From Planctomycetota bacterium (lineage in GTDB: Bacteria; Planctomycetota; J058), in assembly GCA_023954375.1 (NCBI GenBank), contig JAMLIC010000005.1:62001-126000 (forward strand): a stretch of 64,000 nt of DNA. Direction: 5' to 3'. Below the pieces are notes generated by a model that worked only from the letters and a program-made list of their open reading frames with translations, was not told the DNA's origin and searched no databases. Shown piece after piece: positions 27,465 to 34,762 of the stretch. Made by a program: the position numbers and the translations under genes. Numbering within the stretch: the stretch's first letter is position 1; every line of letters starts with the position of its first letter.

Positions 27465-28889
27465 GTGGACGACGGGTCGGTCGCGGAGGCGCTGCGGCTC
27501 CTGCCGAAGGTGGACGCCCTCCTGGCCGACGCCGCCTTCGGCCCGGTGATCGGGGCGTTCGGGCGCGCCCTGGTGACCGACGCCGTGCGCGCCGACCTGC
27601 AGGACCTGCGCGGCGGGATCGCCTGCGGCACGTTCATGGACGAGGTCGAGCCCTACGTGCTGCCGGAGGCCTGCGCCGAGCGGGCGCGGCGGCGCCTCGA
27701 GGCCCAGCACCGCGTGCGCTGCGGCCGCGCCCTCAACGCCACCGGCGTCGTCCTGCACACCGGCCTGGGGCGGGCGCCGCTGGGCGAGGGCGCGCGGCGC
27801 GCGCTCCTCGCGGCGAGCGGCTTCGCCGTCGTCGAGGTCGACCGCGCCACGGGCCAGCGAGGGCATCGCGACGAGGCGGTCGCCGCGCTCCTGCGCGAGC
27901 TCACCGGGGCCGAGGCGGCGACGGTCGTCAACAACAACGCGGCGGCCACGCTGATCACCCTCGCCGCGCTCGCCGCCGGGCGGCCGGTGATCGTCTCGCG
28001 CGGGCAGCTGGTCGAGATCGGCGGGTCGTTCCGCATCCCCGACGTGATGGCCCAGTCGGGCGCGCGCCTGGTCGAGGTGGGGACGACGAACCGCACGCAC
28101 CTCGCCGACTACGAGCGGGCCCTCGACGCGCACCCCGACGCCGCGCTGCTCCTGCGCGTCCACACGTCGAACTTCCGCGTGGTCGGCTTCACGTCCGAGG
28201 TGCCGACGGCCGACCTCGTCGCGCTCGGGCGGCGCCGCGGCGTCCAGGTGATGGACGACCTCGGCTCGGGCTCGTTCGTCGACCTCGCCCCGCACGGGCT
28301 GCCGCACGAGCCGCGCGTGCAGGACAGCGTCGCCGCCGGCGCGGGCGTCGTCACCTTCTCGGGCGACAAGCTCCTCGGCGGGCCGCAGGCCGGCCTCGTC
28401 GTCGGCCGGCGCGACCTCGTCGAGCAGGTGCGCCGCCACCCGCTCTACCGGGCGCTGCGCCCCGACAAGCTCACGCTCGCCGCGCTCGAGGCCACGCTCG
28501 TCGCCTCGCGCGACCCCGCGCGGGCCGCGCAGGAGCTCCCGGCGCTGGGCATGATCGCCGCCCCGCTCGAGGCGCTCGAGGCCCGCGCGCACGCGATCGC
28601 CCGGGCGCTCGTCTCCGCGCTCCCGTCGCTCGTGGTGGCCGTCGTCGAGGGCGCCTCGAAGGTGGGCGGCGGCAGCTACGCCGTCGAGGCGCTGCCCACG
28701 CGGCTCGTGGCCGTCGCCCCGCCCGCGGGCTGGCGGCTCGAGGTGGTCGCGCGCCGCCTGCGCGAGCGCGACCCGGCCGTGTTCGCCCGGCTCCACGACG
28801 ACCGCCTCGTCCTCGACCCGCGCACGCTCCTCGGGCCCGACGAGGACCGCGAGGTGGTCGAGGCCCTGGTGGACGTCCTGCGCCGCTGA
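27465..28889 (+). CDS. selA: L-seryl-tRNA(Sec) selenium transferase SelA
   Basis: 474 residues, GTG start. This PLP enzyme converts Ser-tRNA(Sec) to Sec-tRNA(Sec) using selenophosphate. The N-terminal tRNA-binding domain (LLPKVDALLADAAF) is followed by LNATGVVLHTGLGRAPL, VNNNAAATLITLAAL, SRGQLVEIGGSFRIPDVM and the PLP lysine in FSGDKLLGGPQAG. Length and motifs are those of bacterial SelA rather than a generic PLP enzyme. Its presence implies that the organism makes selenocysteine; selB, selC and selD are not in this window. Confidence 0.93.
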   Translation: MDDGSVAEALRLLPKVDALLADAAFGPVIGAFGRALVTDAVRADLQDLRGGIACGTFMDEVEPYVLPEACAERARRRLEAQHRVRCGRALNATGVVLHTGLGRAPLGEGARRALLAASGFAVVEVDRATGQRGHRDEAVAALLRELTGAEAATVVNNNAAATLITLAALAAGRPVIVSRGQLVEIGGSFRIPDVMAQSGARLVEVGTTNRTHLADYERALDAHPDAALLLRVHTSNFRVVGFTSEVPTADLVALGRRRGVQVMDDLGSGSFVDLAPHGLPHEPRVQDSVAAGAGVVTFSGDKLLGGPQAGLVVGRRDLVEQVRRHPLYRALRPDKLTLAALEATLVASRDPARAAQELPALGMIAAPLEALEARAHAIARALVSALPSLVVAVVEGASKVGGGSYAVEALPTRLVAVAPPAGWRLEVVARRLRERDPAVFARLHDDRLVLDPRTLLGPDEDREVVEALVDVLRR

Positions 28890-29809
28890 TGGCGAGGCGA
28901 CGGGCGGGGCGCCTGGGAGGCGACGCGTTCCTGCAGGAGGTCGTCCTGCGACCGCTGGCGGCCGAGGCGGAGTCCGAGGCCGAGTCCGAGTCCGAGTCCG
29001 AGTCCGAGTCCGAGGCCGAGGCCGAGGCCGAGGCCGAGTCCGAGGCCGAGGCCGGGTCCGGGGCCGCGCGACGCGCGGGGCGCTATCCGTTCTCGATCCC
29101 CGCCGTGCGCGCGCTGGCCGAACCGCTGGTCTTCGACCCGAGGGTCACGTTCCTCGTGGGCGAGAACGGCTCGGGCAAGTCGACGCTGCTCGAGGCGCTG
29201 GCGGTCGCCGCCGGGTTCAACGCGGAGGGCGGGACGAAGAACTTCTCGTTCGCGACGCGGCCGTCGCACAGCGCGCTCCACCGGCACCTGCTCGTCGCCT
29301 GGGGGCGCCGCCCGAAGGACGGCTTCTTCTTCCGCGGCGAGAGCTTCTACACGGTGGCCACCTACCTGGAGCAGATCGGCGGGACGACTGGCTACGGCGG
29401 GTCGCTCCACGAGCGCTCGCACGGCGAGGCGTTCCTGGCCCTGGTGACGCACCGCTTCGGCGGCGACGGGCTCTACCTCCTCGACGAGCCCGAGTCGGCG
29501 CTCAGCCCGGCGCGGCTCCTCTCGCTCCTGGCGGCGATCCACGCCCTCGTGCGCCGCGGCTCGCAGGTCGTCGCGGCCACCCACTCGCCCATGCTGCTCG
29601 CCTACCCCGGCGCCACGATCTACGCCCTCGGCCCGCACGGGATCCGGCGCACGACGTGGGCCGAGACCGAGCACGTGCAGGTGACCCGCGACTTCCTCGC
29701 CGCGCCGGAGCGCTACCTGAAGCACCTGTTCGAGGCCGTCGAGGCGCAGGAGCGCGCGGCGAGTGACGATGACGACGCCCCGCGCGGGCGACGCCGGCGA
29801 TCACGGTGA
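28889..29809 (+). CDS. COG3910-type AAA ATPase with (Ser/Ala-Glu) repeat insert
   Basis: 306 residues; ATG overlaps the selA TGA. Walker A GENGSGKS is near residue 92. It is followed by AGFNAEGGTKNFSFATRPSH, the ESFYTVATYL block, HGEAFLALVTHRF, Walker B LYLLDEPESALSP and VAATHSPMLLAYPGA: the predicted ATPase family COG3910, related to the ABC/SMC fold. Unusual feature: residues about 27-57 are a run of Glu alternating with Ser and Ala, encoded by a hexanucleotide repeat between the start and the family's first strand. No partner nuclease or toxin is adjacent. Role unknown; possibly overcoming stress or DNA-linked. Confidence 0.8.
   Translation: MARRRAGRLGGDAFLQEVVLRPLAAEAESEAESESESESESEAEAEAEAESEAEAGSGAARRAGRYPFSIPAVRALAEPLVFDPRVTFLVGENGSGKSTLLEALAVAAGFNAEGGTKNFSFATRPSHSALHRHLLVAWGRRPKDGFFFRGESFYTVATYLEQIGGTTGYGGSLHERSHGEAFLALVTHRFGGDGLYLLDEPESALSPARLLSLLAAIHALVRRGSQVVAATHSPMLLAYPGATIYALGPHGIRRTTWAETEHVQVTRDFLAAPERYLKHLFEAVEAQERAASDDDDAPRGRRRRSR
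28962..29060 (+). repeat. Hexanucleotide tract (gag-tcc / gag-gcc) inside the ATPase gene
   Basis: About fifteen consecutive hexamers of the form tccgag or gccgag. They encode alternating Glu with Ser or Ala. Slippage by whole units would change the tract length without a frameshift. Confidence 0.85.
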
Positions 29810-29875
29810 CATCGGCCGCCCTACGTCCCTCCAGGTCTCGTGGCATCAGGACCTCGAAGCAGGCGAGGGCAGGCG

Positions 29876-30103
29876 CGCGCTCCGCCGTCTCCGCAGGCGG
29901 CCGAGCCGCCTCCGAGCACACCTCGCCGCGCCTCCGCAGCGAGAGCCCCAGGCGAGGCGGAGGAGGGCGAGGCGATGCCGCGCGAAGGCGAACGAAGGCG
30001 GCCTACTGGCCGCCGATGAGCCTGAGCGGCCGAGGTGTCGCGCGAAGCGCGACACCTCGGCGAACGGCAGCGCCCGCCATCCTCCGCCGCAGCCGCGACC
30101 ACA
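29876..30103 (-). repeat. Dispersed 3'-end element, copy B
   Basis: Minus orientation. It starts directly after the TAG of the minus-strand gene at 30104 with tgtggtcgcggctgcgg. Hairpin 1 is 30029-30061 (15 pairs, gccgaggtgtcgcgc, loop ttc). Hairpin 2 is 29997-30014 (ggcggcc, loop agta on the minus strand, ggccgcc). The tail gaggtgtgctcggaggcgg is shared with copy A. Compared with copy A, two bases of the hairpin 1 arm are swapped and the opposite arm is swapped to match. The 29810-30103 gap holds nothing else I recognise. Confidence 0.75.
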
Positions 30104-30580
30104 CTATGGGCCGAGGGTGACCGGAAGCCTGAGCGCCCGCCCGCGGTCGCACAGGGCGCGCAGCTCGCCGTGGAGGGCGTGGCAGGCGGGGTCGACGCCC
30201 TCGCGCGCGAGCAGCTCGTCGAGGTGCAGGGCGAGCGCCTCGAGCGGGCCCACGTAGCCGTCGCCGCCGCCCGGCAGCTCGACCTCCGCCTCGCGGGCGC
30301 CATCGGCGCAGACGACGAAGCCGTCCAGGTACTTGAACGTCGAGTAGGAGGCGCTCCCGCCCGCTCGCTCGACGGCCTCGCGCACGTCGCGGGCGAGGTC
30401 GCCCGCGAGCTCGGTCACGGCGCCGTCGGGGCTCACCTCGACCGCGACGCCGTCGAACGCGTCCCGCAGCGTCGTCGAGGCCGCCCGCGCGTGGGCCTGC
30501 ACGGCGGCCACCTTCTCCTCGCGCGGCGCGTCCGCTTCGAGCAGCACGCCGACGAGCCCCAGGCCGTAGCACGCGCCCAT
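30104..30580 (-). CDS. Hypothetical protein
   Basis: 158 residues, ATG with GGAGG seven bases upstream. No family recognised. The sequence alternates helices and strands (VAAVQAHARAASTTLRDAFDG; SYSTFKYLDGFVVCADG) with no signal peptide, membrane helix or catalytic motif, so it is a soluble cytoplasmic protein by appearance. Codon usage is like that of neighbours, and the strong ribosome binding site supports a real gene. It is divergent from the GT9 gene, and its stop is followed immediately by copy B of the 3'-end element. Confidence 0.6.
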   Translation of the reverse strand: MGACYGLGLVGVLLEADAPREEKVAAVQAHARAASTTLRDAFDGVAVEVSPDGAVTELAGDLARDVREAVERAGGSASYSTFKYLDGFVVCADGAREAEVELPGGGDGYVGPLEALALHLDELLAREGVDPACHALHGELRALCDRGRALRLPVTLGP

Positions 30581-30644
30581 GGTCGTCCTCCCGGGGCCGA
30601 TCTTCGGGCCCTGACCGCCGACATCAAGGGGGCCCCGGGGTGGC

Positions 30645-30650
30645 TACACT
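30645..30650 (+). promoter_or_regulatory. Candidate -10 box placing the transcript start at the GT9 start codon
   Basis: TACACT ends 7 bases before the GTG at 30658, so transcription would begin at or next to that codon. No ribosome binding site precedes it. Confidence 0.45.
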
Positions 30651-30657
30651 CGGGCGC

Positions 30658-31758
30658 GTGCTGCTCGACCTCGTGGATCGGTTGACCGCGGCGCCGGGGC
30701 GCGCCGCCCTGCGCGCGTGGGCCGGGCCGCGCTACGTCGACGGCCCGCTCGTGCGCACGCCCGTGCGCCGGGTCCTGGCGCTCGCCTGCGCGTGGCTCGG
30801 CGACACGCTCTGGGACGTGCAGGTCCTCCCCGCCCTCGAGGGCGCGCTCCCCGAGGCCGAGGTCCACGTGGCGACGCGCCCCCGCGGCGCCGCCCTCGTG
30901 GCCCACCTCCCGGCGCGACGCCGCCACGTCCTCGACCAGGTGCCGAGCGACCGGCTGCGCGAGCAGGTCGACCTCGCCGCCCTCGCGCACGAGGCGGGCC
31001 TCCTGCGCGGGCTCGGCTTCGACCTCGTCGTCGACCTGACCGGCAACCGCTACTCGGCGCTGTTCACCGCCCTCGCCCGCCCACGCGCCGCGCTGGGCTT
31101 CGACGCCGCGCCGCTCGGCTGGGCCTACACGACCCGCGTCCGGCCGCCCGCAGGCGAGCACCGCGCGCGCCGCCCGTGGCGCGTCGTCGCCCCGCTGACC
31201 GGCGACCTCGTCCCCCCGCCGCCCGCCCTGCCGCCCGGCCTCGCGGCGGGCCCGACGCCGGCGGGCCCCTACGCGCTCCTCGCCCCCGGCGCCGGGTGGC
31301 CGGCGAAGCGCTGGCCGGCGGCGCGCTTCGCCGCGCTCGCCGGGCGCCTGGCGCGCGAGGGCCTCGCGGTCGTCGTCACGGGCGCGGCGGCAGAGCGCGA
31401 CCTCGTGGCCGAGGTCGCGGCCGCCGCGCCGGGGGCCGTCGCGCAGGCCGCGGACGACCTGCCGCACGCCGCCGCGCTCTCTGCGCGCGCGCGGGTCGTC
31501 GTCGCCAACGACTCGGGCCTGGCCCACCTCGCCGCCGCCGCGGGGGCGCCGGTCGTGGCCCTCTTCGGCCCCACGAACCCCGACCTCACGGGGCCGCTCG
31601 GCCCGCGCGTCACCGTCCTCCGCGCCGGGTGCGACGCCCGGCCGACCGGGGGGCGCCTCCACTGCCACGACCGCCCCGGCCACCCGTGTCCCGTCGCCTG
31701 CTGGGACCCGCTCACGGTCGACGCCGTGCACGAGGCCTGCCGCCGCGCGCTCGCGTGA
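30658..31758 (+). CDS. Glycosyltransferase family 9 (ADP-heptose:LPS heptosyltransferase-like)
   Basis: 366 residues from GTG 30658; a GTG at 30640 adds 6 residues. GT9 enzymes add heptose to lipopolysaccharide core. The N-terminal Rossmann half shows VRRVLALACAWLGDTLW and FDLVVDLTGNRYSALFT. The C-terminal half has LLAPGAGWPAKRWPAARFAAL and the nucleotide-sugar motif VVANDSGLAHLAAAAGAPVVALFGPTNP. The tail carries four cysteines (CDARPTGGRLHC, HPCPVAC) that could bind a metal. The identity of donor and acceptor is not set by sequence alone. Confidence 0.88.
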   Translation: MLLDLVDRLTAAPGRAALRAWAGPRYVDGPLVRTPVRRVLALACAWLGDTLWDVQVLPALEGALPEAEVHVATRPRGAALVAHLPARRRHVLDQVPSDRLREQVDLAALAHEAGLLRGLGFDLVVDLTGNRYSALFTALARPRAALGFDAAPLGWAYTTRVRPPAGEHRARRPWRVVAPLTGDLVPPPPALPPGLAAGPTPAGPYALLAPGAGWPAKRWPAARFAALAGRLAREGLAVVVTGAAAERDLVAEVAAAAPGAVAQAADDLPHAAALSARARVVVANDSGLAHLAAAAGAPVVALFGPTNPDLTGPLGPRVTVLRAGCDARPTGGRLHCHDRPGHPCPVACWDPLTVDAVHEACRRALA

Positions 31759-31800
31759 CGGTGAGCGGGACCCGCCCGCGCCCCGGCCGACGGGATCCGA

Positions 31801-31806
31801 TACGAT
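31801..31806 (+). promoter_or_regulatory. Candidate -10 box
   Basis: TACGAT, 17 bases before the GTG at 31824, with GAGG in between. Confidence 0.35.
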
Positions 31807-31823
31807 CCGGCCGAGGTGCCGCC

Positions 31824-32885
31824 GTGGGGATGATGCTCATGAAGTCGCCGACCCTCCCGCCCCCGCAGGCCCTCAACGCCGTGCAGTGGGGCGGGCCTGC
31901 GCGCCGGGGTCACTACGAGGTGTGGTACGTGACCGTCCACGACCCGGTCACGCGCCGCGCCTTCTGGCTGCGCCACACCCTCCACGCCCCCACGGACGGG
32001 ACCCCGGGCCACGCGGCGCTGTGGGCCTTCTCGTTCGAGCCGGGCGGCGGGGGGGTCGAGGCCCGCGACGTCTACCCGCTCGAGGCGTTCAGCGACGCCG
32101 GGCCGGGCGGGATCGGCCTCGGCCCGGCGCGCTACGGCCCGCTCCTGGCGCGCGGCGAGGTGGGCGAGGGGGCGCGGCGCGTCGCCTGGGAGCTGACGCT
32201 CGAGCCCGGGCCGTTCGGCAGCTTCCGCCACGTGCCGCCGAAGCTCTACCGCGCGCGCCTCGCCGGCTCGTCGGTGTCGACGCCCTACCTGTCGCTCGCG
32301 GTCAGCGGCTGGATCGAGGCCGGCGGGGTGCGCACGCGCCTCGACCGCGCCCCGGGGGAGCAGGGGCACGTCTTCGGGCGCCGCCACGCCGACCGCTGGG
32401 CCTGGGCGCACGTCCACCGCTTCGAGGGGCAGGACGGCGTCCTCGAGGCGGTCAGCGCGCAGGTGCGCAAGGTGGGCCTCCTCCTCCCGCCGGCGAGCGC
32501 CCTGTGCCTCGAGCCGGGCGACGGGCGCCGCCTGGCCTGGTGCCGGGCGCGCGACCTGTGGCGCGCCACGAGCCGCTTCGAGCTCGGCCGCTGGGAGGTC
32601 GAGGGGCAGGCGGGCGACCGGCGCGTCCGGGCGCGGATCACGGCCCCGCCGCAGGCGTTCGTCAGCGTCGAGTACGAGGACCCGTCGGGGGAGCGCGTCC
32701 ACTGCAACCACACCGAGACCGCCGACTGCGAGGTCGAGGTGCTCGCGCGCGACGGCGCCGGCTGGCGCGTCGAGCGGCGGCTCGAGGCGCGCGGGACGAC
32801 CGCCTTCGAGGTCGGCGAGCGCGGCGCGCGCGACCCGCGCCCGCCGCGCCGGCTCGACCTCGCCGACGCGCGCGCCGTGCGCTGA
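31824..32885 (+). CDS. CrtC/AttH-like lipocalin-fold protein
   Basis: 353 residues from GTG 31824, with GAGG 7 bases upstream; ATGs at 31830 and 31833 are alternatives. The protein is rich in beta strands and aromatic residues. Marks include HYEVWYVTVHDPVTRRAFWLR, GSFRHVPPKLYRARL, the HVFGRRHADRWAWAHVHRF block (the W-A-H region of tocopherol cyclase, carotenoid hydratase CrtC and AttH proteins) and a closing strand pair. No carotenoid genes are nearby, so a specific substrate cannot be named. No signal peptide. Confidence 0.6.
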   Translation: MGMMLMKSPTLPPPQALNAVQWGGPARRGHYEVWYVTVHDPVTRRAFWLRHTLHAPTDGTPGHAALWAFSFEPGGGGVEARDVYPLEAFSDAGPGGIGLGPARYGPLLARGEVGEGARRVAWELTLEPGPFGSFRHVPPKLYRARLAGSSVSTPYLSLAVSGWIEAGGVRTRLDRAPGEQGHVFGRRHADRWAWAHVHRFEGQDGVLEAVSAQVRKVGLLLPPASALCLEPGDGRRLAWCRARDLWRATSRFELGRWEVEGQAGDRRVRARITAPPQAFVSVEYEDPSGERVHCNHTETADCEVEVLARDGAGWRVERRLEARGTTAFEVGERGARDPRPPRRLDLADARAVR

Positions 32886-33351
32886 GAGCTTGAGGACTCT
32901 TCTCTCCGCCGCCCGTGCTCGACCCGCCAGAGCGAGCGATGGGGAGGCGCGGAACGGGCCGAACGCCATGGCCCGGGCACTTACGCCGATCGCGCCCCCC
33001 TCGCGAGCGCATCACTCATCGCAGGTCTGAGCTCGAGAGAAATCGCGCAGCGATTTCCTCTCGAGCTCTGACCGCGCTCACCGGTCGATCGGCGGGCGAC
33101 GCGCGCCGATCGAGCGGGACATCACGACGAGCGACGGCCGCCGTGAGCCGCGGCACGCAAGCGGGTCGAACGGACCGTCCCTGGCCACCTCGGACCGCGC
33201 CGCGAGCGCGGGGGCGCCGCCGCGAAGGCCGCCAGGGAGGCGGGACTTCGGGCGATCGGGCGCGCGCCCGCGCGCTGGCCTGCGCGTTGCGCGCGGGGCC
33301 GGCGCCACCGCGCGCGGCGATGTCGGGGCCGCGCCTCCCGGAGACACCCCC
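32886..33351. other. Intergenic region with a large hairpin
   Basis: 466 bases between the CrtC-like gene and the first PrcB-like gene. It holds the hairpin at 33029-33068; otherwise it is GC-rich sequence without a convincing open frame. The last bases before the next GTG (ggagacaccccc) match the leader of the second PrcB-like gene. Confidence 0.45.
33029..33068. terminator. Hairpin with 18-base arms
   Basis: gagctcgagagaaatcgc, loop gca, gcgatttcctctcgagctc: arms pair throughout except one extra base. It is 143 bases after the CrtC-like stop, without a T-run. It may be a terminator or an inverted-repeat site. Confidence 0.45.
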
Positions 33352-34506
33352 GTGACCCGCAGCCTCACCGCGCTCCTCCTGCTCCTCGGCGCCAGCGCCG
33401 CCACGGCCCAGGACGTCCCCTTCGAGACGCTCGCGAAGGGCGCCGTGGGCGGCTTCGGCGCGCCCGCGAACCACGTCGTGCGCTCGGCGATGGAGCTGCG
33501 GCGCCTGCCGGTCGCGCGCGCCGTCCCGTCGGACGCGCGCCTGGACTGGCGGAGCGACATGCTCCTCGTCGCGTCGATGGGCACCCGGACCTCGGGCGGC
33601 CACTCGATCGAGATCACGGCGATCCTCCGCCTCCCCGAGCCCGAGCCCGGCGTGACGACGCACTACCTCGAGGTGCAGGTCGCGCGGCGCTCGCCGCCGC
33701 ACGGCGGGTTCACCATGCCGGTCGTGACGGCGCCCTTCCACGCGGTGAAGCTCGCGCGCACGAAGGAGCGCGTCGTCTTCGTCGACGCGCCGGGGCGGGT
33801 CGCGGTGCGCGGGCTGGTGCGCCTGGACGGCGACGACGTCCTCGTGGCCGAGCACGACGCCCGGCACTTCCGCGTCACGGGCGACCGCGCCGCGCTCCTG
33901 CGGCAGTTCGCCGGGCGCACCGTGCGGGTGGCCGGCCAGGCGGCCCCGCACCGCGCCCTCGACCCGTCGATCGAGGCGCTGCAGGTGATCGACCTCGCCG
34001 TGAGCGAGGTCCTCGAGCCGCGCCGGCGGACGCGCGAGCGCGCCCGGGTGCACGTCCTGACCCGCGATGACGTGCGCCTGCACCTCGCCGCCGGCCGCGC
34101 CCGCGCCACCGGCCCCGCGACGCCCGCGCTCCGCGGCGCGAACGGGCGCGACGTGGAGCTCGACGGCTGGCTGTTCACCGACCCCCGCGGCCGCACGGCC
34201 GAGCTGTTCGTGGACGGGGTCCGCGCGGTCGCGCGGCGCGCGGCCATCCTCACCGGGCCCGGCGGGCAGGGGACGGGCTTCGTGCGGGAGGGCGCGGCCG
34301 TGACGATCGTCCGCGTCCACGGGCCCCTGGCGATCGTGCAGGTCGGCGGGCGGACCGGGGCCGTGCGGCTCGACGCCCTGGCGATCGGCGAGGACCCGGC
34401 CGACGGCCCGTCGGCGCTCGCCGGCGGCTCCTCGCCCGCCGCCGGCGGCGCGCCGCCGCTGCCGTCCGTCACCCCCGGCCTGGTGGGCTCGGTCCCCGGC
34501 CAGTAG
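33352..34506 (+). CDS. Secreted PrcB-like domain protein, paralog 1
   Basis: 384 residues, GTG start with GGAG upstream. Signal peptide MTRSLTALLLLLGASAATAQ. Residues about 50-135 match the PrcB C-terminal fold: MLLVASMGTRTSGGHSIEI, then VVTAPFHAVKLAR, in which the conserved Gly-Gly-x-SI motif and the closing PFHxVK strand are clear. A middle OB-like region (VRVAGQAAP) and a C-terminal SH3-like module (GAAVTIVRVHGPLAIVQVGG) follow. The last 11 residues TPGLVGSVPGQ recur in paralog 2. Function unknown; PrcB-type domains occur with secreted proteases in other bacteria. Confidence 0.75.
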   Translation: MTRSLTALLLLLGASAATAQDVPFETLAKGAVGGFGAPANHVVRSAMELRRLPVARAVPSDARLDWRSDMLLVASMGTRTSGGHSIEITAILRLPEPEPGVTTHYLEVQVARRSPPHGGFTMPVVTAPFHAVKLARTKERVVFVDAPGRVAVRGLVRLDGDDVLVAEHDARHFRVTGDRAALLRQFAGRTVRVAGQAAPHRALDPSIEALQVIDLAVSEVLEPRRRTRERARVHVLTRDDVRLHLAAGRARATGPATPALRGANGRDVELDGWLFTDPRGRTAELFVDGVRAVARRAAILTGPGGQGTGFVREGAAVTIVRVHGPLAIVQVGGRTGAVRLDALAIGEDPADGPSALAGGSSPAAGGAPPLPSVTPGLVGSVPGQ

Positions 34507-34517
34507 TCGACGGCGAC

Positions 34518-34544
34518 GGGCGACGATCGCGCCGATCGTCGCCC
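34518..34544 (+). terminator. 12-pair hairpin after PrcB-like paralog 1
   Basis: gggcgacgatcg, loop cgc, cgatcgtcgccc, starting 11 bases after the stop. No T-run, but position and stem fit a terminator. Confidence 0.55.
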
Positions 34545-34762
34545 CCTGCCCGTGTGCGGCCCCGCACGGCGAGACGGATCCGGGCCGATCTTCAGGGTTC
34601 GGCGCGACGCGCGGCCGCCGCACGCCTGGCGAAAGTCCTTGCGGCGTCCGGCCTCGCCCCACGCACGGGGAGCGCCACACCGCTGGCCTGAGGCTTGCGC
34701 TCACATCCTCCGAACGCGGCGCCGCTCGCGCTGCAACCGCACACCGTTCGGAGGACACTCCC

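Noticed and set aside
29810..30103. Short open frames in copy B of the 3'-end element as genes
   Set aside because: They differ in every copy and lack start signals; the conserved feature is paired stems, not protein.
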